Made by a program: the position numbers and the translations under genes. The notes under the pieces are model-generated. The model was not told the DNA's origin. It worked only from the letters and a program-made list of their open reading frames with translations, and did not search any database. A DNA stretch of 64,000 nucleotides from Bryoerythrophyllum caledonicum (lineage: Eukaryota > Streptophyta > Bryopsida > Pottiales > Pottiaceae): NCBI GenBank assembly GCA_963971425.1, contig OZ020522.1:4128168-4192167 (forward strand), written 5' to 3'. Below are positions 21,780 to 33,615 of the stretch, piece by piece (positions within the stretch are counted from its first letter, which is position 1; every line of letters begins with the position of its first letter).

Positions 21780-22560
21780 GTACATACATAGTTACATGGA
21801 ACGCCTCATCTCTAAACACCGCCCTTCCTAGCCTACAAACTTTGGTCACACATACAAACATACCACCGGCCCTCATAGCTATACAAGGAACAAAAATATC
21901 AACCACAAAATCTACAAAATATATACAAAATATATTTCCAGTCTATAAACTCATCTTCAATAATACGCATGCACTTACAAGATGCATCCAACAATCGAGG
22001 CCATACACACCGGGCCGCGGAGGCCTCCTTACACTAATACACAAAAAATATGCCTTCCCGAGTAACATAAACAAAATTCCTACCCCAATGCACATATCAC
22101 CTTACATTCAAATAATCAAAATTACTAATCACCCACTACAACCATGGTTAATCTTTCACATATATATGCCATCCCATCCCGAAGATACAAGATTTATCAT
22201 AGACATACAAAACACTATTACATCTCAAATTAATAATAATAACCCCAATCACACATACCTATTATGGGGAGACTTCAACAGAGACATAGCATTAATTGGT
22301 CGCCAAAATGGAAATCATAACACCCCCCCTCAAAACATTGATTACCAATGGCGCCACTTCACAGAAAACTTAAACCTCACTTACATCAATACTGATACAC
22401 AATTTTCTAGACAAGGTGGCTATAATTATAGAGATTGGAGTCTAGTAGATGGATTCTATATAAATACAAACAATAATACACAATACACCTCTACAACAAA
22501 CAAGGATATTATTCACAACTCGGACCACTCACCGAAACAATTGCACATCCCTATTAACAC
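21780..22560 (+). pseudogene. APE-type endonuclease domain of LINE copy 2
   Basis: Motifs of exonuclease/endonuclease/phosphatase nucleases occur in order: 'IVTWNASSLN', 'LIAIQGTK' (normally QE), 'YMPSH', 'LLWGDFNRD' and 'SDHSP'. All metal-binding phrases except the glutamate are kept. In LINEs this domain makes the first-strand nick. Confidence 0.85.
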
Positions 22561-23419
22561 ATTAATTAATAGAACTCTCATAACCTTAAACAATGACACT
22601 ACATGCATACTCAACCCCATTCCAAAAAATAATATAGATAAATTCAACACAAAATTCTTTGAAGAAAACTCCATATAAATAGACTCCCTTACAAACACTC
22701 TTGAAAATAACAGTCAACTAGCACAAGTACAATGGCAGGAAGCATGCCACACCCTAGACAAACTCATTAATGAAATCTCTGACACATTAAAACAAACTTG
22801 TAAAGCACATCCACTACCTCAAATAACAAATAGAACTTCTCAACAAGTCGGGTACTTACCCCGCAAACTTTCTAAAACTTGGAAACAAACCTAACCACAT
22901 ACCATACTATACAAAAAACCATTAGAATTGTTAAAAACAACCCTCAATGGCGTAATCACCCCATATGCAATGAAATACTAACTCTACAACACACCCAAAT
23001 CCCTACCCCACCGCCTCCGGACCTTCCCCACGATACATGGATAAAAGATATCGCACTAATTGCAAAAAATGCCAACATACAAGCCCGGAAAATAAACACA
23101 AAATACGCCAAAGATAACATTAAAAAATCCATCTCAAAATAGAGACAATTATGCGAAATCAGCCCAAATTTTTTTAACATATCAATATAATAATATTCTA
23201 ACTAGCCCCGAAGACATAGCAAATGAAATATTCAACCAACAAACAAAAACCAATAGACCAACAGTACCAACATGTAATTATCAACCACAACATCCACTTG
23301 AATGTAGATGTGCAGTACGCCAATATCCATGGCATGACCTTGATGGATATACCCTCAACAAACGAGGCAAACCAGAAATTCCACTACATAAATACTTCAA
23401 CAAAGCCACATACGACACA

Positions 23420-24420
23420 TGCCTTCGAAATCTTGGTAACAGTAAAGCCCCAGGCCCAGACCGCATACCAAACTCAATACTCAAAAATATGCGTTCAAGA
23501 TTTCATAAATTATTATTCCTATTCTTCTTTCACTGCTATAAACAAAAACAAATACCGACCTCGTGGAAATTAAGTGCAACAATTTTACTATACATGAAAG
23601 GCGACCCATCCATACTACCCAACCACAGGCCAATTGCACCAGTTAACACAATATAAACTCTTTACTAGTACACTCACCTCTATACTATTCTCATATGGTG
23701 AAAAATTCAAAATCCTACATGATAGTCAAGAAGGATTTAGAGCAGAGAGAAGTATCGTTCGACAAATACAAACTATAATAGCCACACTAGAAGACGCAAA
23801 ATTTACGAACCAAGATATATACATATTATACGTTGACTATAAAAATGCCTTTGGCTCAATAGACCATGCCCAACTACTAGCAATAATGATCGACCTTGGT
23901 TACCCAAAAGATGCAACTACACTTGTTGGAAACATCTACTCTTAGTCATCCACTTACTATATTGGTGAACACTTTGGGAAAACAAAACCTATACCCATTC
24001 TAAGAGGAACTATACAAGGGGACACCCTTAGCCCATACCTATTCATTATATTCTTAGAACCACTACTCAGATGGCTAGAAAGAGGCAACAATGGATACAC
24101 TTTTGGCACATCACAAGTCACAATAAACTCTGCTGCATACGCGGATGACCTCGCCGCCATAACTAACAAAATTAAATCTATCCAAATACAACTCAATAAA
24201 ATTGATAGATATTGTAAATGGGCCGGTATGAACGTAGGTGTCCCAAAATGTGCCGCTACCGGATGCCCAAACAAATCCAAATTGAACCCTACCACTTTCA
24301 AAGTCCTAATGCAAACCTCTAACATCAATTACCGCAATCAACCGATCCCTATACTACACCAAAATGAACCATACACACACCTAGGTACAAATCTTGTTCC
24401 CTCACTAAAATGGAAAATTC
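23420..24420 (+). pseudogene. Reverse transcriptase domain of LINE copy 2
   Basis: Recognisable RT blocks are 'KAPGPDRIPNSILK', 'DSQEGFRAERS', 'YVDYKNAFGSIDH' (first catalytic Asp), 'RGTIQGDTLSPYLF', 'AAYADDLA' (the YADD box) and 'THLGTNL'. They are spread over three frames, with a TAG at 23943-23945 between the A and B blocks. The sequence class is non-LTR. Confidence 0.9.
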
Positions 24421-26639
24421 AAATTCACACCACAACCACAAAACTCATCAAACAATGCAAAGAACTAGCAACATGTCTAGCCACCATGAAACAAAAAATA
24501 AAAATGGTTGATATCGTACTACACCCAGGGGTGGCATACAACTTATACGGTGTACCATACTCTACACCAACTATCAAAAAACTTGATAAAAAAATAATAG
24601 CCATACAAAAAAACCATATGTGGATTACCAAAATGTATGTCAAACGCAATAACCCAACTACCACATAACCTATTTGGACTTGAAGCTTTCTCCCTCAAAA
24701 ACGCATATCTCCGATGTATAGGTGAACAACTACAAAATGCATTAAACGATAAAGGTAGACTTGGAAAAAATATATAATGGATTAACTCATTATGTCCTTG
24801 CCCAATACGATGGCGCCGAAAACATTCCCAGAATTTAAAAAAGTGACTGCATAAAATCACAAATAACACAAACATTCTTCTTATTAAAACATATAGCTAA
24901 AGTCTACCTTAAAAGTACGCTCCCAAACTTCCTCATTAATCTTACATCACTAGAAATACTATGGCGCCAAGAAATACTAAAACACAACACATTCAATGCC
25001 CAACTCTCCCAAAAGCTTCTACAAAAACTCCTCTCAAAGAATATTTTTGAACTAACCCAAATTACTCTACCTAACGGCATGCACATCATGAACCATGAGG
25101 ACTTCAAAACCTACCACTTCACCCCATCCAAACTATTAAAAAGTGCCCTAAATGTTGCTAAACAACTATTTTGCCACCCAACATGCCCCACTACATGTCA
25201 TACTCCTTGTAACATACATCCATACTCCTATATACTTAAAGATTCATTCGTCACCCTGAACAATAGCATCATCCCAAGAAATATCCCCCCACCAATCAAC
25301 CCCCCTAACCCTCCACATACATACCATCCCCGTCCCCCAACATACATCCCCAAAAACCCTACCACATATCCCATTAACAACATCATATGCCATAAACATA
25401 TCCAACATGCAGACACAAATATAATTCAAAACACCTACACAAAATATTTATGCCAATGGCAACACAATGATAATACATACAATAAATGGCTTCCCCAAAG
25501 GAACCTTTTTCCACCACACGACACCAATACCTCCACCCATAACACCCAAAAACTAAAACAATACTACCAAAATATCCAAAACAGAACATACTCGGGTATT
25601 TTCCCAGCCCACCACCCCCAAGAACAATTCTCAGGTCAAGATCCGTACTACCATCCATAATTATCCCACTCTTAAACATCTATACACTAGAATGCAACCT
25701 CGAAAATGATATCCTTACATCCTCAAACACAATTCAAATAGATAACAATCAAGCACATCTATATGAAGAAAATGGCGGACATTTGCACACTATCCCTCTT
25801 ACTCGACTCCAATGGCTATGGAATCAATACAATATAAAACTACAAACCCCTACAAACATCGAACCAACGACCCAACCTTTTGAAACCGAACTAATATGGC
25901 TTTACCAAAGGTATAAACACCGAATACCAAAAACTGACCCCCTAAAAAATGCGCAATACACAATACCCACTCCCATTTTAGACTCACTAATCTCATCCTT
26001 TAACATTGAACAATCATATTTTTCTTCCTCAGTCACATGTTCTACCAAACTAAAAAAAATCTACTCACCTTATGAAAGAGACAAAATATTTGGATCCCTA
26101 GGAAAGGCCTTTGACTACAAATGGATCGGTAATGGTATAGCTCACCCCCACAACGAGAAGGAAATGGAACAAGCAATACATTGGGCTCGACTTGCCGCCA
26201 AACATGATCCAAATAACACAAATACAATCATCATCACACCGAAAAACGATTGGTACCAAAACAACAACCAACACTCAAATCCATTTCCAGACTACCATAT
26301 CATTGCATTATTTGAGGCAGACTCAATACCATACGAAGAACCTACTATTCCACATGAGCTAAAAAAAACCCGAATCGAGCCATCTACATTACAAATACTA
26401 TGCGTCCATCATCAAAATCAAACCCTTCGCACCTTAGAACAACTTGCTGAACTTACCTCCATAACAGACAATTTAAACATACACCGATTATACACAAAAT
26501 TGGCCCCACCGACACCCATACAAACCCCTGTAAACTGAAGCAAAAATTGGTCAAAACTAAGCTATATCAATAATACATTAAACTACTTCGTCACACCGTC
26601 CCTTCTCCCAAACTATCCAACTCATACCACATCAAAATT

Positions 26640-27100
26640 TAACCCGACACATAGTTATTACACCGATGGCTCCTTTAAACCACCAGAACAAATTAGCCCG
26701 GGATCTTGGCGCAGTGAAAAAGCTGGCTATGGCATATATAATTCTACCAAGGAAATTAAACTAGCCAAAAGAGTCCATGGACTACAAAATATCCTCAGAG
26801 CAGAACTCATGGCCATTCACAGAACACTACAAATCATCACAACAAAATACAAAAATGAACCCGCACATATATTCACCGATTGTATAAATGCACTTTACCT
26901 ACTAAACACTCAAATAACACACCCTACCCTTCACAATAGCCACCCCAACCAAACCATATTAACGTCAATGGTCCAAATGTTACAAAACCGAACACAAATC
27001 ACAACCCTCCACAAAGTGAGAGCCCATGCCAACATTGATGGAAACAAACAAGCACGCAAATTAGCAAAAGAAGGCCGAGAAAAAACACCCAAAAATGCCA
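26640..27100 (+). pseudogene. RNase H domain of LINE copy 2
   Basis: The phrases 'SYYTDGSF', 'RAELMAIHRTL', 'IFTDCINALYLLN' and 'AHANIDGNKQARKLAKEG' supply the D-E-D-D set of an RNase H1-type domain. It lies C-terminal to the RT as in RNase-H-bearing LINE clades. This portion is a single frame (26809-27528), open on both sides of the active-site residues; the first motif lies just upstream in the same frame. Confidence 0.85.
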
Positions 27101-27429
27101 AAGACCCACACGAACATGCCCATGCCACCCCATACTACTTTCAAAAAGAAGGTAGGCCTTCCAAAGAAGATACCCCCGAGAAAGGCCCAATTAGATTTTT
27201 GGGCAAATATCTCAAAAAACAAGACCTCTACAACAACCTTGACACAATCTCAGAAAATATTCCTAACATAGAAAAATGGACTAACAATAACAATATAGAC
27301 AATGAACTCTCTACAATTTTTTTGGAAAAACCCCATCATTTCAGACTCACAAATAACATGCCTCATCAAATTCCATATTGGTCAATATATGGGAAACGCT
27401 CGCAAACAACTCTTCTTTGGAATAGAAAG

Positions 27430-28121
27430 ATTCCCATCCATAACATGCCCCATATGCCCCTCAACAGACCCCGATACATGGCTTCATGTTCTACTCAAAT
27501 GCCAAAACCACCACATAATACTCTCTAATTGTTAAAAGACACAATAAAGCGGTACGGGAAGTCCGAAAACTATTCACCTCCTACAATAAATCCAGATGTT
27601 TTATACTAATGAACGCCAACACTTTTAATAACAATCCACAAGAAAATACGGTCCCTCCTTGGCTACTCCCATGCTCATGTATGACCCAAAGATGTCATTG
27701 CAATGCTAGGCTCAAACCGGACATCCTTTGTGTTAAAGGTTCACCATATAATGACCCACCACCTCATAACATCAACCAAGACTACACCATTCAATTCATT
27801 GAATTCACATATTGCAACGATAGATTTTCCCCGGAAACATTCCAAAATAAAATAGATAATTACCAACCCCTTATTGACGACATCATTGCCCTCGGATGGA
27901 ATGTCGACCCCCTTATTGTAATCACATATGGCGCTCGTGCCACCACCTTTATCCCATCTATGAAAACTCTAGAAGATACCTTCAAAATACCGATTGAAAC
28001 AATTAAAACCACCTTTAAAAACATTAACACCATCGCTACTCAATATGCCATGTCCATTTTACTACATAAACGCAAAATTGAAAACAACCAAGCCCTTCCC
28101 GATACACAAGACCCCCCTTAA
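27430..28121 (+). pseudogene. Zinc knuckle and PD-(D/E)XK-like endonuclease at the LINE C-terminus
   Basis: A knuckle of form C-x2-C-x9-H-x4-C (CPICPSTDPDTWLHVLLKC) is followed, after a frame change near 27530, by a Cys-rich bend (PCSCMTQRCHC). Next come 'KPDILCVKG', then 'IQFIEFTY' and 'KIDNYQPL'. The spacing PD...(E)x(T)...K..Y fits restriction-like endonucleases of R2/Dualen-type elements. The final Lys of the D/ExK is not obvious, so the assignment is moderately sure. The frame ends at TAA 28119-28121. Confidence 0.65.
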
Positions 28122-28411
28122 TTTCTTTCCCCACTTTGATTTATCTTGATTGGTTGGTTTTGTGGTTCTTGGCTACTTGCTTGGTTGGTTTGTGGTTTTT
28201 GTCTACTTGCTTGGTTAGTTGGCTCGTTAGTTGGTTGGATGTTTGCTTGGCGGGTTTCTGGCTACCCGTCACATAGTGTCTACCCTCGAAAGGGGGAAGT
28301 AGTTCCAACTTACTAATTCCTTGTCCGGTGGGCATGGTCTTAGTAGTGGAACGAATAGACACTTTATTCACACCGGTCCCCTTCGGGAACCGGCGTTCTT
28401 CTTCTTCTTCT
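28122..28411 (+). other. LINE 3' UTR and (TTC)n tail
   Basis: A TTGGTTGG-rich stretch is followed by a conserved block around GACACTTTATTCACACCGG and by CGGTCCCCTTCGGGAACCGG, which can form a short hairpin, and then by (TTC)n. The block from ~28268 on recurs at 14355-14490 and partly at 38757-38860, so it is the conserved 3' end likely read by the element RT. Confidence 0.8.
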
Positions 28412-29420
28412 GTTGAATACAAAAATGTATTGAAGTTTAACAAGACTTACACCTTGGGATTGTGGATTCTTCAACTAACATATATCATTTGGATGTCATG
28501 TCAGTATTTGGACCTTATCATGTAAAAATACGACACTATACATGTAAAATATTATAGCCATCAATGGCACCTTTTGGCGTTTAAAGGTTTTTTCATGATC
28601 TTAACCCGTAAAGGCCCAAGGCATTTTAGCACCCAAACTTAGTAAAAGCTACCGATTTTAATGCATTCAACAAAAATGCAGACAAACACAATTTTAACAT
28701 ATATATGACCATAGGATCTTGTACTAGGATTGCACACGTGTATGTAGTAAAAAAATTGTTTAGTTTGACCACACGGATTGAAAGATACCAGCCTTTGAAG
28801 TGAGACATAAATTCTTCTTGAGGTCATATTAAACACCTTCAACAAACTTTGACCACCTTCTATGACATTTTTTTGCACCACGGTTCGTGATTTTTTAATT
28901 ATAACTTTAAAAGGATCATGTTAGACACATGTGCACCAAATTTTAGAAGTAGAAGAGGGGAAGAAGATGTCCTTCAAAATCCTAAAATGCAAGTATGTGC
29001 TAAGAATCAACAATTTCACAGCAAATTTTGCATATATCATATCCTTCTCATCTTTTTGAAATTCAAAAATCCGTATGGTAGATCTTTTTCAAATGGATAA
29101 AATCTTGAATTTCTATTGAATATAGAGTTGATTGAAGTATTGCTACACTATTTGTTATATGTCACACTAAACCGCTACACTATTTGTATATGTTACATAA
29201 AAAAATAAATTGTAACTAACGAACCATAAGTCCAATTTCTACAAAAATCATGTCTACAAAAAGCTAATTAAAGTTGCCCATCCAATAAATAAAACTCAGA
29301 AACTCATGGCTAAATTTGAGAACGTGGTACCCTATCCAAACTCAAAATGTCCCCCGAGGGGACATTGGGACTTGAGGGGTTCACTTTTTGAAAAAATTGC
29401 ACAATATCCAATAGTTGAGG
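28412..29420 (-). repeat. Unknown ~1-kb repeat, inverted copy
   Basis: The sequence is the inverted counterpart of 14690-15432 and extends beyond it. The extra part (28438-28600) also matches 35815-36000. Before the LINE inserted, forward and inverted copies would have lain tip to tip. No open frame was found. It could be the long terminal inverted repeat of a foldback or MULE-like element. Confidence 0.75.
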
Positions 29421-30430
29421 AAATAGATTCTTGAGTTTGGGAGTAGTGTGGAGAAACCAATAGTCGTCTCTTCAGGAACTTGGAGGGGCTTTAGCTTGCA
29501 CTTGGTAGGGTTCAAGAACATCAACTTTCATTACTACCAAGGTTATCAAATACAAATATGTGTAGTTGTATTTTAATACATATACATGTATTCACTTGCA
29601 CTCTGAATTCCAAATATGCCCAAAAGAAATGATTAAGTGAGGCAATCAATAATAAGTGCACTCTCAGCAACAACATATACTACTATATCTCAAATCTAAA
29701 TACATATCTCAATACATGTATACAACACATACATTTGAATACATATCTCAATACATGTATACAACAAATACATTTGAGTCGTCAGAGTACATGTATTCAA
29801 TAACCTTGAGTACTAGTCACGCACTTTTATTCTTGTAGAAAAAGTGAGCATGAGAATCTTTCCATTTTGAAATTGCACCCCTCTTTCTCTCCTCTTTCAT
29901 GTTCTCAAAAGACTCTCAATGTTTGCTTAGCCCCTAAGCAAACATTGAAAATGTAACCGTTCAATCTTCTTCTAAACTTATATGAGATGATGTGGTAAAA
30001 AATTTGTGATTTTGCACTATCCGGATCGGAAGATAATTGCAGTCAGAGTGAAAAAAATTGTCCCCCAAACGAACACTTGGTCCTTTAGGCTCATGAAGAA
30101 AAGCTCATATAGAAGCATACCCAAACTTGGTGAGCAAGAAAATTACAGTAGATGTAGAGAGTGAAGCAATCAGACTGATCAATTCTATTCTCAGGAAATT
30201 TTAAACATAACTTGAAAGGAAGATCTTCAATCTAGAAAAACATGCAACATAAAAGAGAGACACTAACTCAATTACAAAATGGGTCTCCTCAAAAAAAATC
30301 AATGAAAAAGGACATATTTCAACCGGAAATCGATGTTCCATGCCTAATCTAAACAATATCGTTCACCGATCCTAACCTTTATACAGATGCATCAATCTAG
30401 CAAAAATTATGATAAGTCTGTCCACCGGTT
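29421..30430. other. Intergenic DNA, no gene recognised
   Basis: AT-rich DNA containing a small direct repeat of ~54 bp at 29697-29775 (TACATATCTCAATACATGTA occurs twice). It otherwise shows no element ends or coding features. Confidence 0.5.
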
Positions 30431-30646
30431 GATCACGAAGGTTACAGCAAGTAATCTGATCACGAAGATTACAGCAAGTAATCTGGTCACGAACGCTACA
30501 GCAAGTAATCTGATCACGAAGATTACAGCAAGTAATCTGATCATGAAGACTACAGCAAGTAATCTGATCACGAAGATTACAGCAAGTAATCTGATCATGA
30601 AGACTACAGCAAGTAATCTGATCACGAAGATTACAGCTCGTAATCT
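30431..30646. repeat. 27-bp tandem array, 8 units, at the bZIP 3' end
   Basis: Eight contiguous units of 27 bp (GATCACGAAGATTACAGCAA plus GTAATCT) fill this interval exactly; alternate units carry GATCATGAAGACT. The array ends two bases before the bZIP stop codon on the opposite strand, so it forms the first part of that gene's 3' UTR. As 27 is a multiple of three it is open in several frames, encoding a 9-residue repeat of no known meaning. Confidence 0.95.
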
Positions 30647-30648
30647 GA

Positions 30649-32472
30649 CTACGCATTCAAGCAGTCGGTGAACGAATCGTACCACTGCTCTTGCAAGAGA
30701 TCCGAGACCGCGCCGCCGAGCGTGACGTCGAATTGGTTCGACTCGAATGCGTCGTACAGCTCCTGGAAGAGCTGGCCGCTGCTCAAGTCGGCGCTAGACA
30801 CGATGCGCTTCACGCTAGAGGTGGTGGTGGTCTTGGACGCCGGCATCTGCTGCGCCTCCAAGTGCACCTCCGGGGATGTCTCATCTTCTTCCACCTGCCA
30901 AACCACATGACAGAGATTCAGTCAACAACGTTTATGCACTTCCTGTAAAGAAACTGAAGTAGTATGTACATAAGTTCACGCAAACTCAATCAACAGTCTA
31001 ACTGGAATCATATCTTCTCCTAAACATTGTATCAAAGCAATGAAGTAACAGAACTGATATCAAGATTACATAAGACGTCAGGTTTTACATAGCTAACGAT
31101 GAATACTCAAAATCAGGCTTCAGGTGTAATCTATGAAAACCTTCGGCCGGAGTAAAACAAGGATCTTACCATATTATCACAGACGGCGGAGTTGAGGTTT
31201 CCACAGGTCTCGCTTAAGTCGTCTCCCGAAGCTGACGAGCCGTGCGTGCGCGGCTGCCGCGTCGCGTCGAGCTCTTTCCGCAGCTCCTCCACCTGCTTCG
31301 CCAGTTGGTTTTTCTCCGCCTCGATTCGCCTCGCGAGCTGCTCCGCCATCTTCGACTTGCGCGCCAGAGTGGCGTTCTCCAACCGCAACTGAGCAGTCTG
31401 CAGCAACGAGATATTGTCAAGATGGGAAACCACAGCTAGAGCGATATTATTAGCTTGAGAGTAGACGTCGTCGTACCAGGATTTCGAGCTCGTCGAGACG
31501 ATCCTGCTTCCTCTGCCGCGACCGTTGCGCCGATGCACGGTTTGAAGACATCCTGCAATCACGAAACTGTCAATCAAGTGATCTGGGACCCGGAAACCCG
31601 TGACGGGATGTTTGCGGTGAGGAGAAACTAAGAGTCGACCCTACCGGCTAATATCATGCAATACCTTCTTCCACTTGCTATTGCTTCACATGATCATGTG
31701 CGCAAACTAGTCCTCCAAAGCTTATGCTTAGTGGGTAGGCGTTTTTTCTCCCTGTCCATTCAACATCGGTGACAAGATCACTTCCAGAAATTAGAGGTCG
31801 GGGGCGAATCTTTGGGTCACCCTCACTTCAGCCTGAACAACATGATTTCTCAACACTTGAGATCGGTGAAGAAACTAGAGAGGCAGAAACACACCGTCTT
31901 TTTCTTTTCTCGTCAACGAGGACATCGTCCGTCTCGGAGTCATCATGTTGGGCGTGGCTTTGTTCTTTCACGGCCGCAGATTTGCGAACCTTCCTGCTCC
32001 TCGGCGCTTTCGGAACCTCCTCGTGAGGAGACAACCTGGGCTCCAGAGGACCTTCCTCGCGAGGCGACAGTTTGGGCTCCACGAGAGGCCCGGTAGAATC
32101 ATCCTTGATGATGCAATCGAGCCATGTCCTGTCAACGTCCTCACATTCCTCGACCTTCTTCACGGCTGAGGAGTAGCCTTCCACGATACCAGCCTCCGTC
32201 AACCCCTCCTCCGCCCCCAAACCCGAGCCGGGCTCCTGCTGCAGCAGCAACGCGGACTCGTCGATCATAGAGACGTCGATGCCGCTCTCCTGAAACTCTC
32301 CTTTCTCATACTCCGGGTAACACTCGCTCCTACACACACAACCCCGTCAAACAAACAACCACATCGATCGCCATGGCCATGGCCAGAACTAAACCCCAAA
32401 CACCAAAACTCACCGGAGAAGATCGGGCACGGCAACCGCACCGCGCGCCTCCGAAAACAACCCATGACACAT
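30649..32472 (-). CDS. bZIP transcription factor, five coding exons (347 aa)
   Basis: Spliced model (minus strand): 32472-32414, 32329-31895, 31552-31477, 31397-31170, 30894-30649. Every junction is GT-AG and in frame. The joined frame gives the basic region KRRMSSNRASAQRSRQRKQ with the invariant N-x7-R, followed at once by a leucine zipper (LDELEILTAQLRLENATL...), about residues 165-245. An intron of phase 2 splits the basic region just before its core, and a second falls inside the zipper. The N-terminal ~160 residues are acidic with a short basic patch; the C-terminus is Ser/Thr-rich. It should bind ACGT-type sites in the nucleus as a dimer. The zipper resembles group C/S-like plant bZIPs more than HY5, but I do not assign a subgroup. 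The start ATG is the first in frame in exon 1. Confidence 0.85.
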
Positions 32473-33075
32473 CGCGCTCCCCTCGAACACCCTGCACGCA
32501 AAGATCAACCATCAACGCGCGCTCGCCATCTCCCAAACCTCCTCAAAAGCCCACACAACCACTAACCTTAGTCACGTTCCTGTCGATCGTCCCAAACCGC
32601 TCGCTCAACCAACCACCTTTCACGTTGGATGTAAGATGATGTACTCGCCGTCCTTGAAGCGAATCACGCTACGAGACCTCCCGATCATCAAACCTGGAAA
32701 TTGCGACTGTAGGTTGAGGAAGGCAAGTTGTTGCTGTTGTTGTTGTTGTTGTTGTTGTGTGTGTGTGTGTGCGCGCGCGCGAGCGCGTGCGCGGCGTTGG
32801 CGACGATGGACGGATCTGGTCACGCGATGTCAGCGTCGATGCATGGCTGTGTCCAGGTTCAACTGGATTGTTCGACGCCGTGATTTCGTCGAAGCGCCGT
32901 CGTCCTCGGGTCATGGCTCCGTCCACCTTCGTTGATCCAGCGGCTGCTGCTTCCGTCCACCTTCGTTCGCCTCGTGGGGACCTCGTTCAATGTTACCTCT
33001 TTATATGTTATAATAATTCCATTTATGTTATGCTCCCTACAAATTTACACTACTAAGTGTCTTATGCAGTCACCA
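32473..33075. promoter_or_regulatory. Upstream region of the bZIP gene with compound microsatellite
   Basis: This lies 5' of the bZIP start codon and should contain its promoter and 5' UTR, though no TATA box stands out. At 32728-32790 (TTG)n passes directly into (TG)n and then (CG)n. The last is a stretch of alternating purine-pyrimidine. Confidence 0.4.
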
Positions 33076-33076
33076 G

Positions 33077-33078
<2 letters not shown>

Positions 33079-33124
<46 letters not shown>
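33079..33124. repeat. Poly-T run of 46 bases
   Basis: An unbroken run of T in the plus strand. It could be the poly-A tail of a minus-strand retroposed sequence or a slippage tract. No source gene was identified next to it. Confidence 0.9.
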
Positions 33125-33131
<7 letters not shown>

Positions 33132-33487
33132 AGCTAGAATTTTTTTGGAGACCACACATGTGGGGACACAAAGTTTCTCGTGAAACCATGTAGAACCAAA
33201 TTTTCTTTGTGACTATCTTTTTTGGAGAATTGATCTCCATAAACATAGATTTGTGCATCCTTTTAGACGACATGATGGAGTTCCTGTTGTTCACTAGTAG
33301 CAATATGGCGATATGGAAACGGCCATCAATGCAATTTTGGTGATATAGAATCATAATTTTCCCACATTATTGAGAATTTTTTTTTGCCATTTGGCTCCAA
33401 ATTGCCAAAAAAAAAGCCTTAATGGTCAGCTCTCTTAAAACAAGCATCTGATTCAACAACAGTTTTGTTATTATAGCCAGTTGAAAT

Positions 33488-33615
33488 TATAACCAATTTT
33501 CTCCCTTTACAGTAGCAACACTTGGGGTACACTCATTTACCCCCCCCCTCCATTATAACAACCTGCTAATAGAGCAAGAAGAACCAACGAGGTTGTTGTA
33601 AAGGGAGGTGATTGT
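33488..33615. mobile_element. MITE family 'CTCCCTTTACA', copy 1
   Basis: The left end CTCCCTTTACAGTAGCAAC and the right end GTTGTTGTAAAGGGAGGTGA are imperfect inverted repeats of one another. They match the ends of the copies at 37374-37573 and 38629-38757. The interior is short and non-coding. Confidence 0.6.

Larger units (their letters stand above)
20766..28121 (+). pseudogene. LINE ORF2 polyprotein, multiply frameshifted
   Basis: Domains in order: 2A-like motif (21096-21140), APE endonuclease (~21780-22560), reverse transcriptase (~23420-24420), an uncharacterised middle region (25780-26540), RNase H (~26640-27100), CCHC-like knuckle (~27430-27520) and restriction-like nuclease (~27610-28110). 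Frames break after 21222, at 22676, near 23140-23570, at 23943 (TAG inside the RT) and again near 24670, 25660, 26538 and 27530. Such an enzyme nicks target DNA and copies its RNA at the nick. The catalytic glutamate of APE motif QET reads QGT here (GAA to GGA). Codon use is dominated by Asn, Thr, Ile, His and Lys because the strand lacks G. Confidence 0.8.
15433..28411 (+). mobile_element. Dual-endonuclease (Dualen/RandI-like) LINE, copy 2, ~13.0 kb
   Basis: The copy is flanked by the same 14 bases, GTTGAATACAAAAA, at 15419-15432 and 28412-28425. It ends in a (TTC)n tail. Order: ~2.5-kb leader, ORF1, an AC-rich spacer, then ORF2. ORF2 has a 2A-like peptide, APE nuclease, RT, a long middle region, RNase H, a CCHC-like knuckle and a PD-(D/E)XK-like nuclease, followed by a 3' UTR shared with copy 1 and the fragment at 38757. 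APE plus a C-terminal restriction-like nuclease in one element is the hallmark of the Dualen/RandI clade described from Chlamydomonas. Frames are broken repeatedly, so the copy is dead. The 13-kb size is large for a LINE; other insertions may be hidden in the leader. Confidence 0.8.

Noticed and set aside
30649..32472. Identification of the bZIP as HY5
   Set aside because: The basic region and zipper wording do not match HY5, and the acidic N-terminus lacks a recognisable COP1-binding motif.
32620..33126. Frames spanning the TTG/TG/CG microsatellite and the poly-T
   Set aside because: They are low-complexity translations (poly-Cys, poly-Thr, poly-Phe) with no coding support.
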